DNA from: Corynebacterium sp.
Lineage (GTDB): Bacteria; Actinomycetota; Actinomycetes; Mycobacteriales; Mycobacteriaceae
Assembly: GCA_030527885.1 (NCBI GenBank)
Contig: JAUMZY010000004.1
Location: 1-64,000 of the forward strand
Direction: 5' to 3'
Length of the DNA: 64,000 nucleotides
A model generated the notes under the pieces. It did no database searches. It was given only the letters and a program-made list of their open reading frames with translations, and was not told the origin of the DNA. Numbering within the stretch: the stretch's first letter is position 1; the number at the start of each line of letters is the position of its first letter. Both the position numbers and the translations under genes were made by a program. Shown one piece after another: positions 36,801 through 46,807 of the stretch.

Positions 36801-39161
36801 AATTTCCTTGATAACCTGGTGATATTGGTTGAACTCCCGATCAGTTATTTTACCTTCAGCGGTAATAACCCGCCACACATCCCCTGCTGGGGTAGACCGG
36901 TATACGGTGGGGCGAATATCACCTAAGAAATCATCTGTCAATAATTCTTCTGCTACTGTCCAGGATTCATTGTCTCTGGTGCCTGTCCTACCCCGACCGG
37001 TGAGGCCAGTGCCTGCTAATCCATGCTCCTGCAATGACTGTACGATGGGAAGGTTCTCTAACCGCTCAAAATATTCATCAATGCAGGAGGCACCAATTTC
37101 TATAGGATCCCCATGAAATTCTCCGGCGCATTCCAAAGCCACGCACACTTTCCCACCTGTGGGGGCGTCATCAGCAGTATCATCAAGCCACACAACAGCG
37201 TTGGGGAACATACCGCCGGTACCAACTTGAGCAATTACCCGACCTTGGTCATCGAACCGGTAGAAATATGAGTAGCCGTTACGATCAGTCCACCGATAAG
37301 GACGATCTTGGTCATCATAATAATAGCGCAATGCCCCAGCAGCAGAATTAATCACCCGCAAGAGTCGACCACGGCCATCATATTTATAAGAAATAAGACG
37401 CATGGGTTCATCACTAGGGTGAGTCTCCTCATTTCGCACCCATACAGAGGCAAGCCGGTTGATTTTCCTATGCCACTTGAGATCCAACACAGTGCCGTCA
37501 CTACGTCGCATGGCAATCATGTTGCCGGTGGTTTGTTCATAATCGTATTCAATCCAGGCGCCGGTATGGTGGACAGTGGCGGACAGATAGATTTCTACGC
37601 CCACTCCGAATGTATCTGCAACGGATCCTGGTGCAGTCATGTTGATGAAGGAGCTTGATACTTGGATATCACCAAATTCATCAACAGTATTTTTTGGTGC
37701 TTTACCTGTAAAAGTGACATCTTCCACTGGGGCTTGGGGTCGTGTATTCACATCGGTAACAGCAAAGACCCAGGTTAGGCCGCGCTGGATATTACGCACC
37801 CGGTAAGCTCCATCAACAAAAGAGAGGCGCCATGGTCGCCCGTTGGCAATTACTTCTGAGCCGTCTAATGGTGCTGGTGGGAATTCTAATAATGCACCAT
37901 CGGGTGACAGCATAAGGATTTTGTCTTCTAAAATTTCAATTCGCGTATCTAAAGTAGAATTCCAGCCGGCACCGAGCACCATACTTGTGTTGCTGGAGGA
38001 ATTGCTATTTCGGTCGATGACCATGGGCAGGATTCCATCAATGCTGACATCGGTAACAAAGTTAATCATTTCACCTGTAGCCATTTCTACAGGTTCCAAA
38101 TCTGGTAGTTTGCATTGTCCACCGCGGGAACAAATATCGGGGGCGCACTCGCCATATTTGTCTTTCATGGCATTTGCTTCGCCAGATAGTGGTTTTAGTT
38201 CCTTCAACCCCTTGAGTGTATTTACTATCGTCTTTCCACCAGGTACCGCACTGAACAGATCAACCGCAAAACTACCAAGTGGTGCGAGAACTGGCATCAG
38301 TCCCTTAAACATCATTTTCGCAAGAGCAAATTGAACATGCAACGAGGCCAAGGGGATGAGTAGCGCATATAATGGCCCGCGCCCTAATCCACGCAGCGTA
38401 CTAACTAACTTACCAAATTCGTCAGAATGGTTTTCTAGGTGGTCATTGATCTCGTTCCATGTTTTCTCTACCCAATTGGGGTTTTCTTCAAACCGCTTTC
38501 GTGCTTGCTCTTCAATTGTGCTCACGGCGGCTTTGACGGCTTCGCTCAAGCGAGTTTTGATTTCTGCGCCTTTTGTCACATCTTTTTCGAATTTAGCTTT
38601 CGCTTCGGCATAATCTATTTTTGCCTTCTCAAATTCAAGTTGTGCAGCCTCCCAATCAGCCTGCGCTGCTGCAGCAGCTCCCGCCATAACACCATTAAGA
38701 ACAGGAATTCCTGATGCACAAACTGCTGAAGTCTTTAGTGATACTGCCCGTGCTGCAGCAAATGCCAACCGTGCTTCACAGGCATTGTAATGCCCCACAG
38801 CTGCTTGCACTGCTGCGTGGTCTGGTTCCGCTGCTGTAGTGACTAAGGTATTCATCTCAGTGGTAGCTGTACTTAAGGCAGCTGCATATTTACCTACAGC
38901 ATCACTGACTCCATTATGCGATTCACCAGTAATTTTGAGGTGGTTGGGAAATTCACTATTAACTAACTGCTTGTAGCGCTCACCCTCAGCACCTAAAAAC
39001 TGTTCATTATTAATGGATCTTAACTTATCAGCAGAAGCCAATGCGTTATCGCCAAAAGCTTTCCAACGTTTGGCAAAATCTGCTACCTCAGTAGCATTAC
39101 CGCCAATTCTAAATTCGTTAATTTTATAGAGGAAGAATATTTTTAATGGTAAAACTGGCAC
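33837..39161 (-). CDS. Rhs polymorphic toxin with type VII-type N-terminus and nuclease tip
   Basis: 1774 residues from GTG 39161. The first 230 residues are helical and WXG100/LXG-like (AKRWKAFGDNALASADKLRS, later a long coiled region), fitting type VII export. A Cys-rich hinge (CAPDICSRGGQC) leads to a DUF6531-type segment (PVEMATGEMINF), then many YD/RHS repeats (YDGRGRLLRV, YDDQDRPYRWTD, FDEYGNTIAV) and the Rhs core end (LLFAGQYEDLESGWVYNRYR, DPLGLRPNIASPQAYVTNPT). The last 217 residues are the variable tip: ADILIYDKRG with D about 1624, then ILELKSG with E 1638 and K 1640, a PD-(D/E)xK nuclease core, plus a long coiled coil. Intact despite its size. Confidence 0.88.
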   Translation of the reverse strand: MPVLPLKIFFLYKINEFRIGGNATEVADFAKRWKAFGDNALASADKLRSINNEQFLGAEGERYKQLVNSEFPNHLKITGESHNGVSDAVGKYAAALSTATTEMNTLVTTAAEPDHAAVQAAVGHYNACEARLAFAAARAVSLKTSAVCASGIPVLNGVMAGAAAAAQADWEAAQLEFEKAKIDYAEAKAKFEKDVTKGAEIKTRLSEAVKAAVSTIEEQARKRFEENPNWVEKTWNEINDHLENHSDEFGKLVSTLRGLGRGPLYALLIPLASLHVQFALAKMMFKGLMPVLAPLGSFAVDLFSAVPGGKTIVNTLKGLKELKPLSGEANAMKDKYGECAPDICSRGGQCKLPDLEPVEMATGEMINFVTDVSIDGILPMVIDRNSNSSSNTSMVLGAGWNSTLDTRIEILEDKILMLSPDGALLEFPPAPLDGSEVIANGRPWRLSFVDGAYRVRNIQRGLTWVFAVTDVNTRPQAPVEDVTFTGKAPKNTVDEFGDIQVSSSFINMTAPGSVADTFGVGVEIYLSATVHHTGAWIEYDYEQTTGNMIAMRRSDGTVLDLKWHRKINRLASVWVRNEETHPSDEPMRLISYKYDGRGRLLRVINSAAGALRYYYDDQDRPYRWTDRNGYSYFYRFDDQGRVIAQVGTGGMFPNAVVWLDDTADDAPTGGKVCVALECAGEFHGDPIEIGASCIDEYFERLENLPIVQSLQEHGLAGTGLTGRGRTGTRDNESWTVAEELLTDDFLGDIRPTVYRSTPAGDVWRVITAEGKITDREFNQYHQVIKEISNTGVVTSTEFDEYGNTIAVNQGDGASTVTTAGAWGAPLKVTGQDGLETEYELDPAGLVTATTDAAGVRTEYEYEWRASGLVPLAVIGPNGLMHITECDNAGRVIASVDTAGRRSTIIRDVRGLVSEMIDPIGNTTKVECSPEGWVTKITYPDGSERTAMYDGEGNQVSYTNEIAVRVVRKYTVFDRLQEVIAADGGVTKYTYNTQMEKIAVTNADGHTWRFEYDLDGKIAKEIDYNGYVTETNRSRDGLSTTFINGENSFTAMYDAQGHLMELQEVNDTTRFTRNAHGVTTQVSNSWSTIDYQYDKYGRFLSETMTLYSGEVISLSYHYAAFGGIEAVTQLLPNGQVISEKLGYNEKGELTQITHYLDDRELAVATFGIDELGRRHWSSVGSLVRNFTFDDCNRILMDITSKLGSDSSNAVASTVVARSFSWRPDDVLMQVVDTVRGTTDYTVDDFGRVIDVNHGQQAPALTTATPVGSGASAVSQASESYGFSKAGVLTKLHPDTSTRWSDDIEFVGTRPHRVGRTMFTYDKAGRVIQTVTKRLSKKPLVKTFYYGSRTQPIGYTDSDHPTVGWRYLYDGLKRRIGKECIDVATNEVISRTMFLHRGNHIYGEQHVYDIQDPAAVGVGKLWPVDPGTGEVCGQIELKAFSDPVSQWSQDQVDAVFYSMVSDLTGVPKELIDTGTGEIVGYSKQTLFGERQWFGDVDSPLLFAGQYEDLESGWVYNRYRYYNAKTGAYNAQDPLGLRPNIASPQAYVTNPTTGMDALGLEECSTGGDIQKNREQGKEVEKLTADDVKEQLNAYNKNVDDPLDELHMVEQLPIQTRVGDQVIASNADILIYDKRGNSRILELKSGGASLSPNQRIMRDITELTAVRDKLEDDLKEAEEELKKLIEKGASEESIAEAKKTVDKLKADIDSELEKVHKYDKDLEKRIALRSHDEDKLEALGLKIGDNITPDFVKINPEKDSLDKITEDWGTRGMDVDEP

Positions 39162-39260
39162 GAAAAATCACACCCCCGAAAAACACTAAATGAATATTAT
39201 TTTTATTTATTATCAATCTTAATGTGCTGCAGTCTCATTGCAGGAGTGCAGCATTCTATC

Positions 39261-39297
39261 AACCACCTGCCGACCTAAAATGTGGTAGGCAGGTGAC
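39261..39297. terminator. Hairpin between the ESX-like genes and rhs
   Basis: CACCTGCC (about 39268-39275) pairs with GGCAGGTG (about 39287-39294). There is no T-run on either side, so it may attenuate transcription or protect the esx mRNA rather than stop it fully. Confidence 0.45.
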
Positions 39298-39309
39298 GCT
39301 GAACACACA

Positions 39310-39603
39310 TTACATTCCAGCAATAGCCCTAGAGGCTCGACTGCGCATTTCTGATACATTCGAGGTGTTTTCATCTAGTGAACCCCGAATTTGTTCCAAA
39401 ATTCCTTGTAGGTTCTGCGCAGCAGCTGCCCATTTATGGTAGATCTGCTGATATTGTTGCTGTTCGTACCCTTCCCAGGAACCACCCAGTTTGCGCACGT
39501 CTCCATCCATTTCGGATAGAGTGGTCTCTATACCACCGACCACAGTCCTGATTTCATCACTTGATGCATCCGCATCTGAATTGTTATAGGCAAAGACACT
39601 CAT
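39310..39603 (-). CDS. WXG100 (ESAT-6-like) protein
   Basis: 97 residues, the usual WXG100 size. Two helices flank the turn SWEGYEQ (W-x-G), and the C-terminal helix ends SNVSEMRSRASRAIAGM. Such proteins form helical hairpin dimers that are exported by, or chaperone substrates of, EccC-driven type VII systems. Last of four small esx-like genes and nearest to rhs. Confidence 0.88.
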   Translation of the reverse strand: MSVFAYNNSDADASSDEIRTVVGGIETTLSEMDGDVRKLGGSWEGYEQQQYQQIYHKWAAAAQNLQGILEQIRGSLDENTSNVSEMRSRASRAIAGM

Positions 39604-39629
39604 TAGATTCTTCCTTCCTTAATCTGTAT

Positions 39630-39965
39630 TTAAAGGATGTTTCCGTCATTAAACTGCATCCCAGCAAAGCGCTGTTGCAGTGTTGATGCCTGCTCTTGTT
39701 CACCAGAAACATAGGCTTTACCAGCTTCATCAACCCGCCCTGTTAACTCCTGCAAGGCGGTATTTACCTGCTCCATATTGTCGTGCCATGCTTGAGTCAT
39801 TTGCTCCCAAGCATTAACAGAATCACCTTTCCAAGAGCTTTTTAGAGGCTCGATAGCCGCGATGAACTTTTTGGATTGTTCCTGCAACTGCGTATGATTT
39901 GATTGCAGAGATGCTACATGCGAGCTAACTGCACCATGTTCTACTGATAGATGTTCGGTTCCCAT
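39630..39965 (-). CDS. WXG100-like protein with W-x-G turn
   Basis: 111 residues. Helix 1 ends KFIAAIEPLKSSWKGDSVNA, with the W-x-G as SWKG; helix 2 is MTQAWHDNMEQVNTALQELT; the tail YVSGEQEQAS contains Y-x-x-x-E/Q close to the type VII export signal Y-x-x-x-D/E. It probably pairs with one of the neighbouring small proteins. Spacing to neighbours is about 25 bp, consistent with an operon. Confidence 0.85.
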   Translation of the reverse strand: MGTEHLSVEHGAVSSHVASLQSNHTQLQEQSKKFIAAIEPLKSSWKGDSVNAWEQMTQAWHDNMEQVNTALQELTGRVDEAGKAYVSGEQEQASTLQQRFAGMQFNDGNIL

Positions 39966-39989
39966 GATTGGTTTCCTTTCATTGAATGT

Positions 39990-40289
39990 TTAATGAGTTG
40001 CATCAAGGATTTTTCCGATGGACTTTTTTAGTTCACCAGTGCCATCCCTGACAGCTGCTAGAATTTGTTCCACATTTTTTAACACATCAGCTAAACCATC
40101 AGCTCCCTCATTCCATTGATTTATTGCCTCGTAGTAGGCATCAGCTTCTACAGCTACCCATTCTGGCTTCAAATTGTTTATTTCCTTGCGGTTATCAGCC
40201 AAAATACTTTTGATCTCGTTCATTGTCGCAAGGATGTCTGATTCAGCTGTTACAGATGCCGAATCCCGAAACGCAAAAACATCAGCCAT
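39990..40289 (-). CDS. ESX-like protein with W-V-A turn
   Basis: 99 residues, same layout as WXG100 proteins (helix AESDILATMNEIKSILADNR, turn, helix), but the turn reads EWVAVEADAYYEAINQW: Trp is kept and Gly is replaced. Such variants occur in the partner (CFP-10-like) position of heterodimers. It sits six bases downstream of the next esx-like gene. Confidence 0.75.
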   Translation of the reverse strand: MADVFAFRDSASVTAESDILATMNEIKSILADNRKEINNLKPEWVAVEADAYYEAINQWNEGADGLADVLKNVEQILAAVRDGTGELKKSIGKILDATH

Positions 40290-40295
40290 CGTGTC

Positions 40296-40613
40296 TTATT
40301 CCTCTCCACTCAGGCCACACGTGGCATCACCGATGCCACTTGCCGCATCTTCATCAAATTCAGCCGCCGTATCAGCGATTTTTTGAGAGATCTCACCTAA
40401 AATGCCGATATTTTTCAATAAGGTTTGCCGCGATTGCTGCCATTCCTGTAAGAATTCATCCACCGCCTTAACAACCTCTTTACCATCATTCTCATCGACC
40501 CCAGTTAACTTGGTAGCTTGACGTTCAGTACCATCTAGATCCTCTTTCATAGACTGGAATTTTATTGCCAATTCCTGGAGTTCAGCGATGGGGACTTGAA
40601 TATTATCGCTCAT
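40296..40613 (-). CDS. ESX-like helical protein without W-x-G
   Basis: 105 residues, helical throughout (AELQELAIKFQSMKEDLDGT, later EFLQEWQQSRQTLLKNIGIL), single Trp followed by Gln-Gln. It has the length and two-helix form of the WXG100 superfamily but not the turn motif, and an acidic tail (EFDEDAASG). First of the four small genes, 11 bp downstream of the unknown gene at 40625. Confidence 0.65.
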   Translation of the reverse strand: MSDNIQVPIAELQELAIKFQSMKEDLDGTERQATKLTGVDENDGKEVVKAVDEFLQEWQQSRQTLLKNIGILGEISQKIADTAAEFDEDAASGIGDATCGLSGEE

Positions 40614-40624
40614 AATGATTGTTC

Positions 40625-41365
40625 CTAGTCTGAAGAATCCGTAAAATTACCGGAATCGTAGGTGAAATATGTATCACCAACATGAAATGAATCGCATAGC
40701 TGTGTGACAGGGAGATTTACTTCGCTGGGGTATGTCTGAACAGAATTGACCACACGAGTAACAAGGTTGCACATGTCGTTAACCATGTCCTTGGTTGGCA
40801 CAGTAGAGCTAATTATAAGCAACCAACTGGTACCAATGATTGGTAGATAAGCCTCCACATGATAAGCGGTTTGTTGTTTAGTTAATGGTCCAACTGTACT
40901 TTCCGCCTTGACCAGTAAATATTCAACGTTGTCATCGCTGAGATATGTATCAACATCATCGCGTCTAAATTCTGATTTCAAGGGTTCAATCGAAGCTCTA
41001 GCAGGTGACATGTTGTACCACCGCACCCTTAAGGAAGCAGCAAAAGGTATTCCTGATTCTAAGATTCCTGGTAGCACCAATGTCATAAGCACTCCAGCTT
41101 CTTGAGCATCAAAAACTATCTTCTCTAATTGGTTACGCAAACCACGCTTTTCTGCAGCACGCAACCGAACTCCAGGAATAAAATCCTCAACTAACCTGGC
41201 ATTCTGTGCCTGCCAGCGCTCTGGGTGAATATCAATAAATTTCCACAAATTTAAGGGTAAGTGTATATACCATAGAAAATTTGGTCTAGGTACATCCGGA
41301 TGCAATTTTACAAACCTGTGTGCCGCAACAGGTGGCTGCATCATTGTTCCAATCTCATCACTCAC
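40625..41365 (-). CDS. Unknown type VII-associated protein
   Basis: 246 residues from GTG 41365, which has GAGGAGG six bases upstream; the frame extends to 41380 but without a better start. No signal peptide or membrane helix. The C-terminal half (VEAYLPIIGTSWLLIISSTV, then MCNLVTRVVNSVQTYPSE) looks like the alpha/beta fold of small ESX-linked proteins that bind substrates in the cytosol, but I recognise no family. It heads the presumed operon with four esx-like genes and rhs. A chaperone role is a guess. Confidence 0.6.
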   Translation of the reverse strand: MSDEIGTMMQPPVAAHRFVKLHPDVPRPNFLWYIHLPLNLWKFIDIHPERWQAQNARLVEDFIPGVRLRAAEKRGLRNQLEKIVFDAQEAGVLMTLVLPGILESGIPFAASLRVRWYNMSPARASIEPLKSEFRRDDVDTYLSDDNVEYLLVKAESTVGPLTKQQTAYHVEAYLPIIGTSWLLIISSTVPTKDMVNDMCNLVTRVVNSVQTYPSEVNLPVTQLCDSFHVGDTYFTYDSGNFTDSSD

Positions 41366-42233
41366 AAATTCCCTCCTCAAAGCATCTTTTTAGTAATCAG
41401 ATTTGTTACCTACGAAATATACTTGCAAATCACAAGTTTGAAAAGGCTTACTTTAAATATTTATCTATTTTTTGGCATAAGTTTAGAAATTTAACTCCGG
41501 AAAAATCGTCACAAAGACGCAATTGAGCTGTAGTAATACCTTTTGCATAGCAACTATTGCACAATTTCAATCATCCAAACTTCTAAGGTAGTAAGTTTAA
41601 TATAAATTCCCTACTTTCAGCCTCACCCATCAACAAGCTGAATCTTGGTCACACTGCCCCGTTGTACCAACTGCAGTTTACCGGCCAAACTGTCTCATTA
41701 GCCCACTACCATGGGAAACAGCGATTTCAGGAAGTTGGAGATGCTTTATGCCAGAACCATCAACGATGAGGAAGACACCAGGCAAAATACCAGTGACAAT
41801 ATTGCACTGTTCCACAGTAAGGTAGGGAGGAGAATAACGGCCCTCATGTCTTTTATGCCATCAGTATTAAGTGATGGGCTATCCAACAGGTAATTGATGT
41901 ATCTCACAGCTTTTACTCAATTAGAATCGTTGGAATACCTATCCAGCCGCAGAGGTAAATACTAACCCCACCCACGGGCAAAGCTAACAGATTTTTCATG
42001 CATTAATCTTATAAGAGATGCTTAACCTGCATGAGTGGTACTTTTTGGATACTTCAGATCTCTTCCAACAACAACTACTCCTTTGGGAGAACAATAGGAG
42101 TTGAACGAACTTCTAAAGGCACAACAGGCCGGATAAAAATAATTAATGCATCCGGCTAATAATGTATATTACATAAGTAAGAGGATAAGAAAAGTGATTA
42201 ATAATTGTTTTACCATGAAGGGGAAAAGATGCG
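41366..42233. other. Intergenic region with no supported gene
   Basis: About 870 bp, AT-rich, containing only short frames without family features. Its last 240 bp resemble the sequence at 48530-48721 upstream of the paralogous membrane protein, so this part belongs to a duplicated segment. The promoter of the minus-strand esx operon should lie near 41370-41480. Confidence 0.5.
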
Positions 42234-42596
42234 ATGGGCTATCTAGTTATATTCATATTTTTCTTTGTTAGCTTTTCACCATTGATACTCCCATGGTTGG
42301 TGGGGGCAAGAAAGCGATTCATGCGGAAAAGCTACGGGAGAGTACGATTTTTCTTCTTCGTCATGCTAATCGGCCCTATCAGTGGGACCATTAATAGTAT
42401 TTTCTTATCATTAATACCAAACTCAGTAGCCACCAGCGTGGCGCAAACTCTTCTATGCACGATCGGAGTAGGAACTATGGTCTCAATTATCGTATGGGTC
42501 CGCGAGTATGGTGACAGAGGCAGAACCCCAAGTTTAGGGGAAATCGGCGAGTACTTACAATGGCGCTGGCAAACTATCAGAAATGCATTCACATAA
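42234..42596 (+). CDS. Small three-helix membrane protein, copy A
   Basis: 120 residues; GAAGGGG precedes ATG 42234. Hydrophobic segments: LVIFIFFFVSFSPLILPWLV, FFFFVMLIGPISGTINSIFL and LLCTIGVGTMVSIIVWV, with a conserved basic stretch GARKRFMRKSYGRV and tail EIGEYLQWRWQTIRNAF. A decayed paralogue lies at 48722-49096. Located between the esx operon and convergent eccC, so it may be a type VII accessory membrane protein. No family recognised. Confidence 0.7.
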   Translation: MGYLVIFIFFFVSFSPLILPWLVGARKRFMRKSYGRVRFFFFVMLIGPISGTINSIFLSLIPNSVATSVAQTLLCTIGVGTMVSIIVWVREYGDRGRTPSLGEIGEYLQWRWQTIRNAFT

Positions 42597-42663
42597 AGGC
42601 CCACCAACCGAATGCACAAATAACCCTTTTTGCGCCATGCCCTGACTTTAGTCGTCGACAAGC

Positions 42664-45600
42664 TCACTCTTTGTCGTAGTGCGCAAGTTGTACCATCTGC
42701 GGCTTGCCGGACCGGTTGACCCATTGCGCTCGACCGGGTGGCAGTCGTTTCAGGAATACCTTTGGCCAAATCGCGCCTTCCTGCCTATCACCAGAGAGTA
42801 GTAACCCGTTGGCGCCAGCTTCCCGCACTGCCTGCATCACTGGATCGTATGAGCTGCGTGACACTCCGGCGCTGCGGCGCGCAATGATGATGTGGAAGCC
42901 TAAATCCTCGGCTTGCGGCAGGTAGGGCACCAGTGGTTTCAGGGGGTTAGAGCTGCCTTCGATCATGTCGAAGTCGTCGACGATGAGGTAGGTTTCGGGC
43001 CCGGACCACCAGGAACGGTTTTTGAGCTGTTCCACGGTGACGTTATCGGGTGGGAGGCGGCTATCCAAAACGCCTTTGATTCCGTCTACCAGTGACGCTA
43101 CCCCGGCGCGCATGCCTGCATATCCGCCGAATTGGGGGTCTTTGTCGGTGAGGAATCCGAGGAGGGAGCGGCGTAGGTCAACCATGCCGAAGACTGCGTA
43201 GCGGGTTTTTCGGCCACGGCGGACTTCGGCGATGATGTTTTTGAGGAAAGATGTTTTGCCGGTTTGAGAGTCGCCGATAATGATGAGGTGGCGTTGCGCG
43301 CTGTTAAGGTTGAAGCGAATGGGGTTGAGGTTGGCTTCGGCAATGCCGACGATGGCAGGTTCTTGGCCTTAGTGTTGGCTGATGAGTTCGCTGTAGGTGA
43401 TGAGGTTGGGAAGCATACGGACTGGGGGTGCGCCACGGTCTTCCCAGGCTTGGTCGATGGCGCTGGCGAGGGCTTCGGGGGTGGGTTGGTTGACGAAGCC
43501 GGCATTGGCGACGATGGGGATGGCTACTTGGCTGATGAGTTCATCGGTGGTGATGCAGCGGCCGGTGTCTTGGCCGGTGAGTTTTTCGCTGACGCGCTTG
43601 CCGACGCAGGAATCAAGAGGGTCGTTAAGTTTGAACTCAACCTTGGTGCCGATGACGGCTTGGATGGGGAGACGGAAATCTGGCCAGCGGCCGGTGCCGA
43701 AGATGATGTGTATGCCGTAGCCGAGGCCGCGTTGTGCTAGCTTTTCGACGGTTTCTGCGAGTTCTTCGAAGTCTTTGCGCATGGTGGACCAGCCGTCGAT
43801 GACGAGGAAGATGTCGGCGGCAAAGAGGTCGGTTAGTTTGCCGTTGGCGTGCATATCCCGCATTTGTTGTACGGAGGAGATTTGGTGGCGTTCGAAGATT
43901 GCTTCACGTTCGGTGAGGAAGGTTTCCATTTCGGCGATGGTGCGGCGGAGTTTATCTTCGTCGAATCGGGTGACGACTTCACCAACGTGCGGTAGTTTGC
44001 TGAGGTATCCGAAGGCGGAGCCGCTCATGTCGATGATGTAGAAGTTGACTTCGCGGGGTGTGTGGGTGAGGGCGGTGCCGATGATGAGGGAGCGTAATGC
44101 GGTGGTTTTGCCGGATTGGGGTGCGCCGAGGATGGCGACGTTGCCGCCGGCGCCGGAGAGGTCGAGCACCATGGGGCCTTGCCATTGGGTGAGGGGTTTG
44201 TCTTTGATCCCCATGGGTATGCGCAGGTGGCCTTCGCGTTCGGCGATGAGCCCCCTGCCTGGGTGGATCTCCAGGTTGGTAAGGATGGAGTCGAATGACA
44301 AATGGCTGGGGAGGGGTGGAAGCCAAATTTGGCGGGTTTTGTTTGCTGCGGTGGTGAGTCGGGATACGACCAGGTCCAGGGTGGTTCTGTCAGATTGGGG
44401 TTGCTGCTGGAGGGCGGTAGCTTGGTCAAGTTGGGTGCGATAGATTTCTTCTTTGCGTGCTAACCAGGCTTCAGTGGTGTTGGTGAGTTCTAGGGGCATG
44501 GGGACGGGCGGTAATTCCCGGGTGGTGGCCACGGCGGCGGCTTCGTAGGGGCCAGATACGTAGGCGGCTTTGAAGCGTTCGAAAATATCGGGGTCGACTT
44601 TGAGATACCCAGAGCCGGGGATGGGTGGTAGTTCGTGGGCGGCGGTGGAGCCGATGGCGGAGCGGGATTCTTGCGCAGAGAATGTGCGCAACCCGATACG
44701 GTACGACAGGTAGGATTCCAGGCCTTTGAGTCGGCCTTCTTCCAGGCGTTGCGACGCCAAGAGGATGTGCACCCCAATGGACCGGCCAATGCGGCCAATC
44801 TGGACGAAGAGTTCAATGAATTCCGGTTTAGCGGCAAGGAGTTCGCCGAACTCGTCGATCACAACGAATAGGACAGGGAGCGGTTCGGTGACTTTGCCTT
44901 GGTCACGCAACTCATTGTATTCGCCCACGTTGGCGAGGTTGCCGGCGGCCTGTAAGACTCGTTGCCGGCGTTGAATTTCGCCCAGGATGGAATCGTGTAG
45001 GCGATCCACCAGCCCGGCGGCGTCTTCTAAGTTATCCACGATGGCTGCGGTGTGTGGGAGGGGTTCTAACCCAGCGAAGGTGGCACCACCTTTGAAGTCC
45101 ACCAGTACTAGGGATAGTTGTTCCGGTGGGTGGCAAATGACCTGAGCTAGCACTAAAGTGCGCAACACTTCCGACTTACCGGAGCCGGTTGCACCCACGC
45201 AGAGACCGTGCGGGCCCATGCCGTTCTTGGCGGATTCTTTGATGTCCAATGTGATGGGTTGGGCTTCGGAATCAATGCCGTAGGGAACGTTGAGGAAGTT
45301 TTCATTGGACCTGGGTTTCCAGGCGTCTTCAATGTTGTATGTGGCGAAATCTTCGATGCCCAACATGGCATCCAGCCCAATGGTTTGTTCCAATGGGGCA
45401 TCTGGGGTGGCGTCTTCCACTAATCGCAATGGTGACAGCTGCCGGGTGATGGCTTCTGCTAGGCCCTCGGGAATGATGTCTAGTATGCCCTTCCGGCCGC
45501 CGTAGAGCATGCGTTCGATGTAGCCTTCTTCGCCTTCGGCTGGTTCTTGGATTTCGCCCCGGGAGAGCAGCTGCACTTCGAACGTATTATCTGGTTCCAC

Positions 45601-46698
45601 CAGCACCCGCACATCCACGTGTGAGGGCTCCAAGTATTGGGAACTGGAGATGGCAATTAATGTCACACGTGCGTTAAAAAAGCTGGGTAGTACTGCTAAT
45701 TGTTCTGATAGCCATTTGCCGTGTGGGGTGTCCATGTCTACCAGCACCATGAGGTGGCATGCGTCTAATGCGGAGTCTCGGTATTTGGATTTTTCCGTGA
45801 GATCTTCGCGGCGGCTGGCAATTTCTGTTAGTAATTCCGTGACAGATTCATCGTCGTAGGATACGGTGCGTTTGCCGATGGGGCCGTCGAAAAGCTCTGG
45901 TGAAAGAATGTGTGGCAGCCACAGCATCCATGTATTGTGTGCGCCTTCGCCGCCGAGTGGTAATGCCACGTGCAGTTTCAGGTCATCTGGGGCGTGAAAT
46001 ACTGCGGCCTGCAGCACAATGGACCGCACTGTGGCGATGGTCTGCTCGGGTGGCCCAACCAGGGAAATCACGCCGCGGGCGGGAATTGCCATGGGGAGGT
46101 TTTCGATGGTTTTAATGCGGCGCAACATGCGATCCAGGTGGGCCTGCGAGATCGGTTCAGAGATCGCCATGGGGTCGGCAGTGTCTTTGATGTTGACTTC
46201 GGTGGCGAGTTGTCCGATGCCGCTGCCGATGCGGGTGATGAGAAAATCCTCGTCGCCACGGCGGCGCTCCCAAATGCGGTATGGGTCCCGGATGATATCG
46301 GTGAGCATGTCTGGGGCGGGGTTGCGCATGAGCGTTTCGGTGCGTTGCGTGGTTGCACGTTGGTGAATATCGTGTTCCACCTGCTCTAAGTGTTCGATAA
46401 AGCGCACGCGATCTTCTTCGGCTTGTTTGCGTTTACCCGTACGGTTGCGAATAAACGTTCCAATTGCCGTAAAAATAACCACGATGAACATCACCGCACC
46501 CACCGCCATGCGAATGGGGTTGCCAGAAGACATCATCATCATAACCATGCCGGCACCCCCGACCAGCGGCATCAGCGCCATGAGAATATTGCCGCCACCA
46601 CCCCCACGAATGGTGGGCACCGGGGCAATTTCTATGGGCCTATCAGCCTTGATCTTCTTATGCAACCGGGCGGGACGGTGTACTATGCGTGTGCTCAT
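42664..46698 (-). pseudogene. EccC-type FtsK/SpoIIIE ATPase with in-frame stop
   Basis: Core ATPase of type VII secretion. Two N-terminal membrane helices (MALMPLVGGAGMVMMM and VGAVMFIVVIFTAIGTF), then three ATPase domains. D1 has CVGATGSGKS near residue 500 and Walker B VLFVVIDEFGELL; D2 has ILGAPQSGKTT near 860 and IFLVIDGWST; D3 has IIIGDSQTGKTS near 1143 and YLIVDDFDMI. A TAA at 43369-43371 (codon 1110) falls between SELISQH and GQEPAIVGIAEANL in the same frame, cutting off D3. Full length would be 1344 residues. Function is doubtful unless the stop is suppressed or D3 is made separately from an internal start near 43185. Confidence 0.85.
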
Positions 46699-46807
46699 AT
46701 ATCCTTACTACAGTGAGAACTTCTGATGGGAATGCGTTAAACTTGCATCAGTTTTTTACAATTACAGTGCCAGATTTATTGTCCTATTAGCGAAACTTTA
46801 ATGCAAA

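Noticed and set aside
33837-39161. YD repeats as a CRISPR-like or DNA-level tandem repeat
   Set aside because: Repeats are at protein level only; no regular DNA repeat-spacer pattern is seen here or elsewhere in the window.
41711-41893. 60-residue open frame between esx operon and membrane gene
   Set aside because: No ribosome site, no hydrophobic or domain pattern; probably chance.
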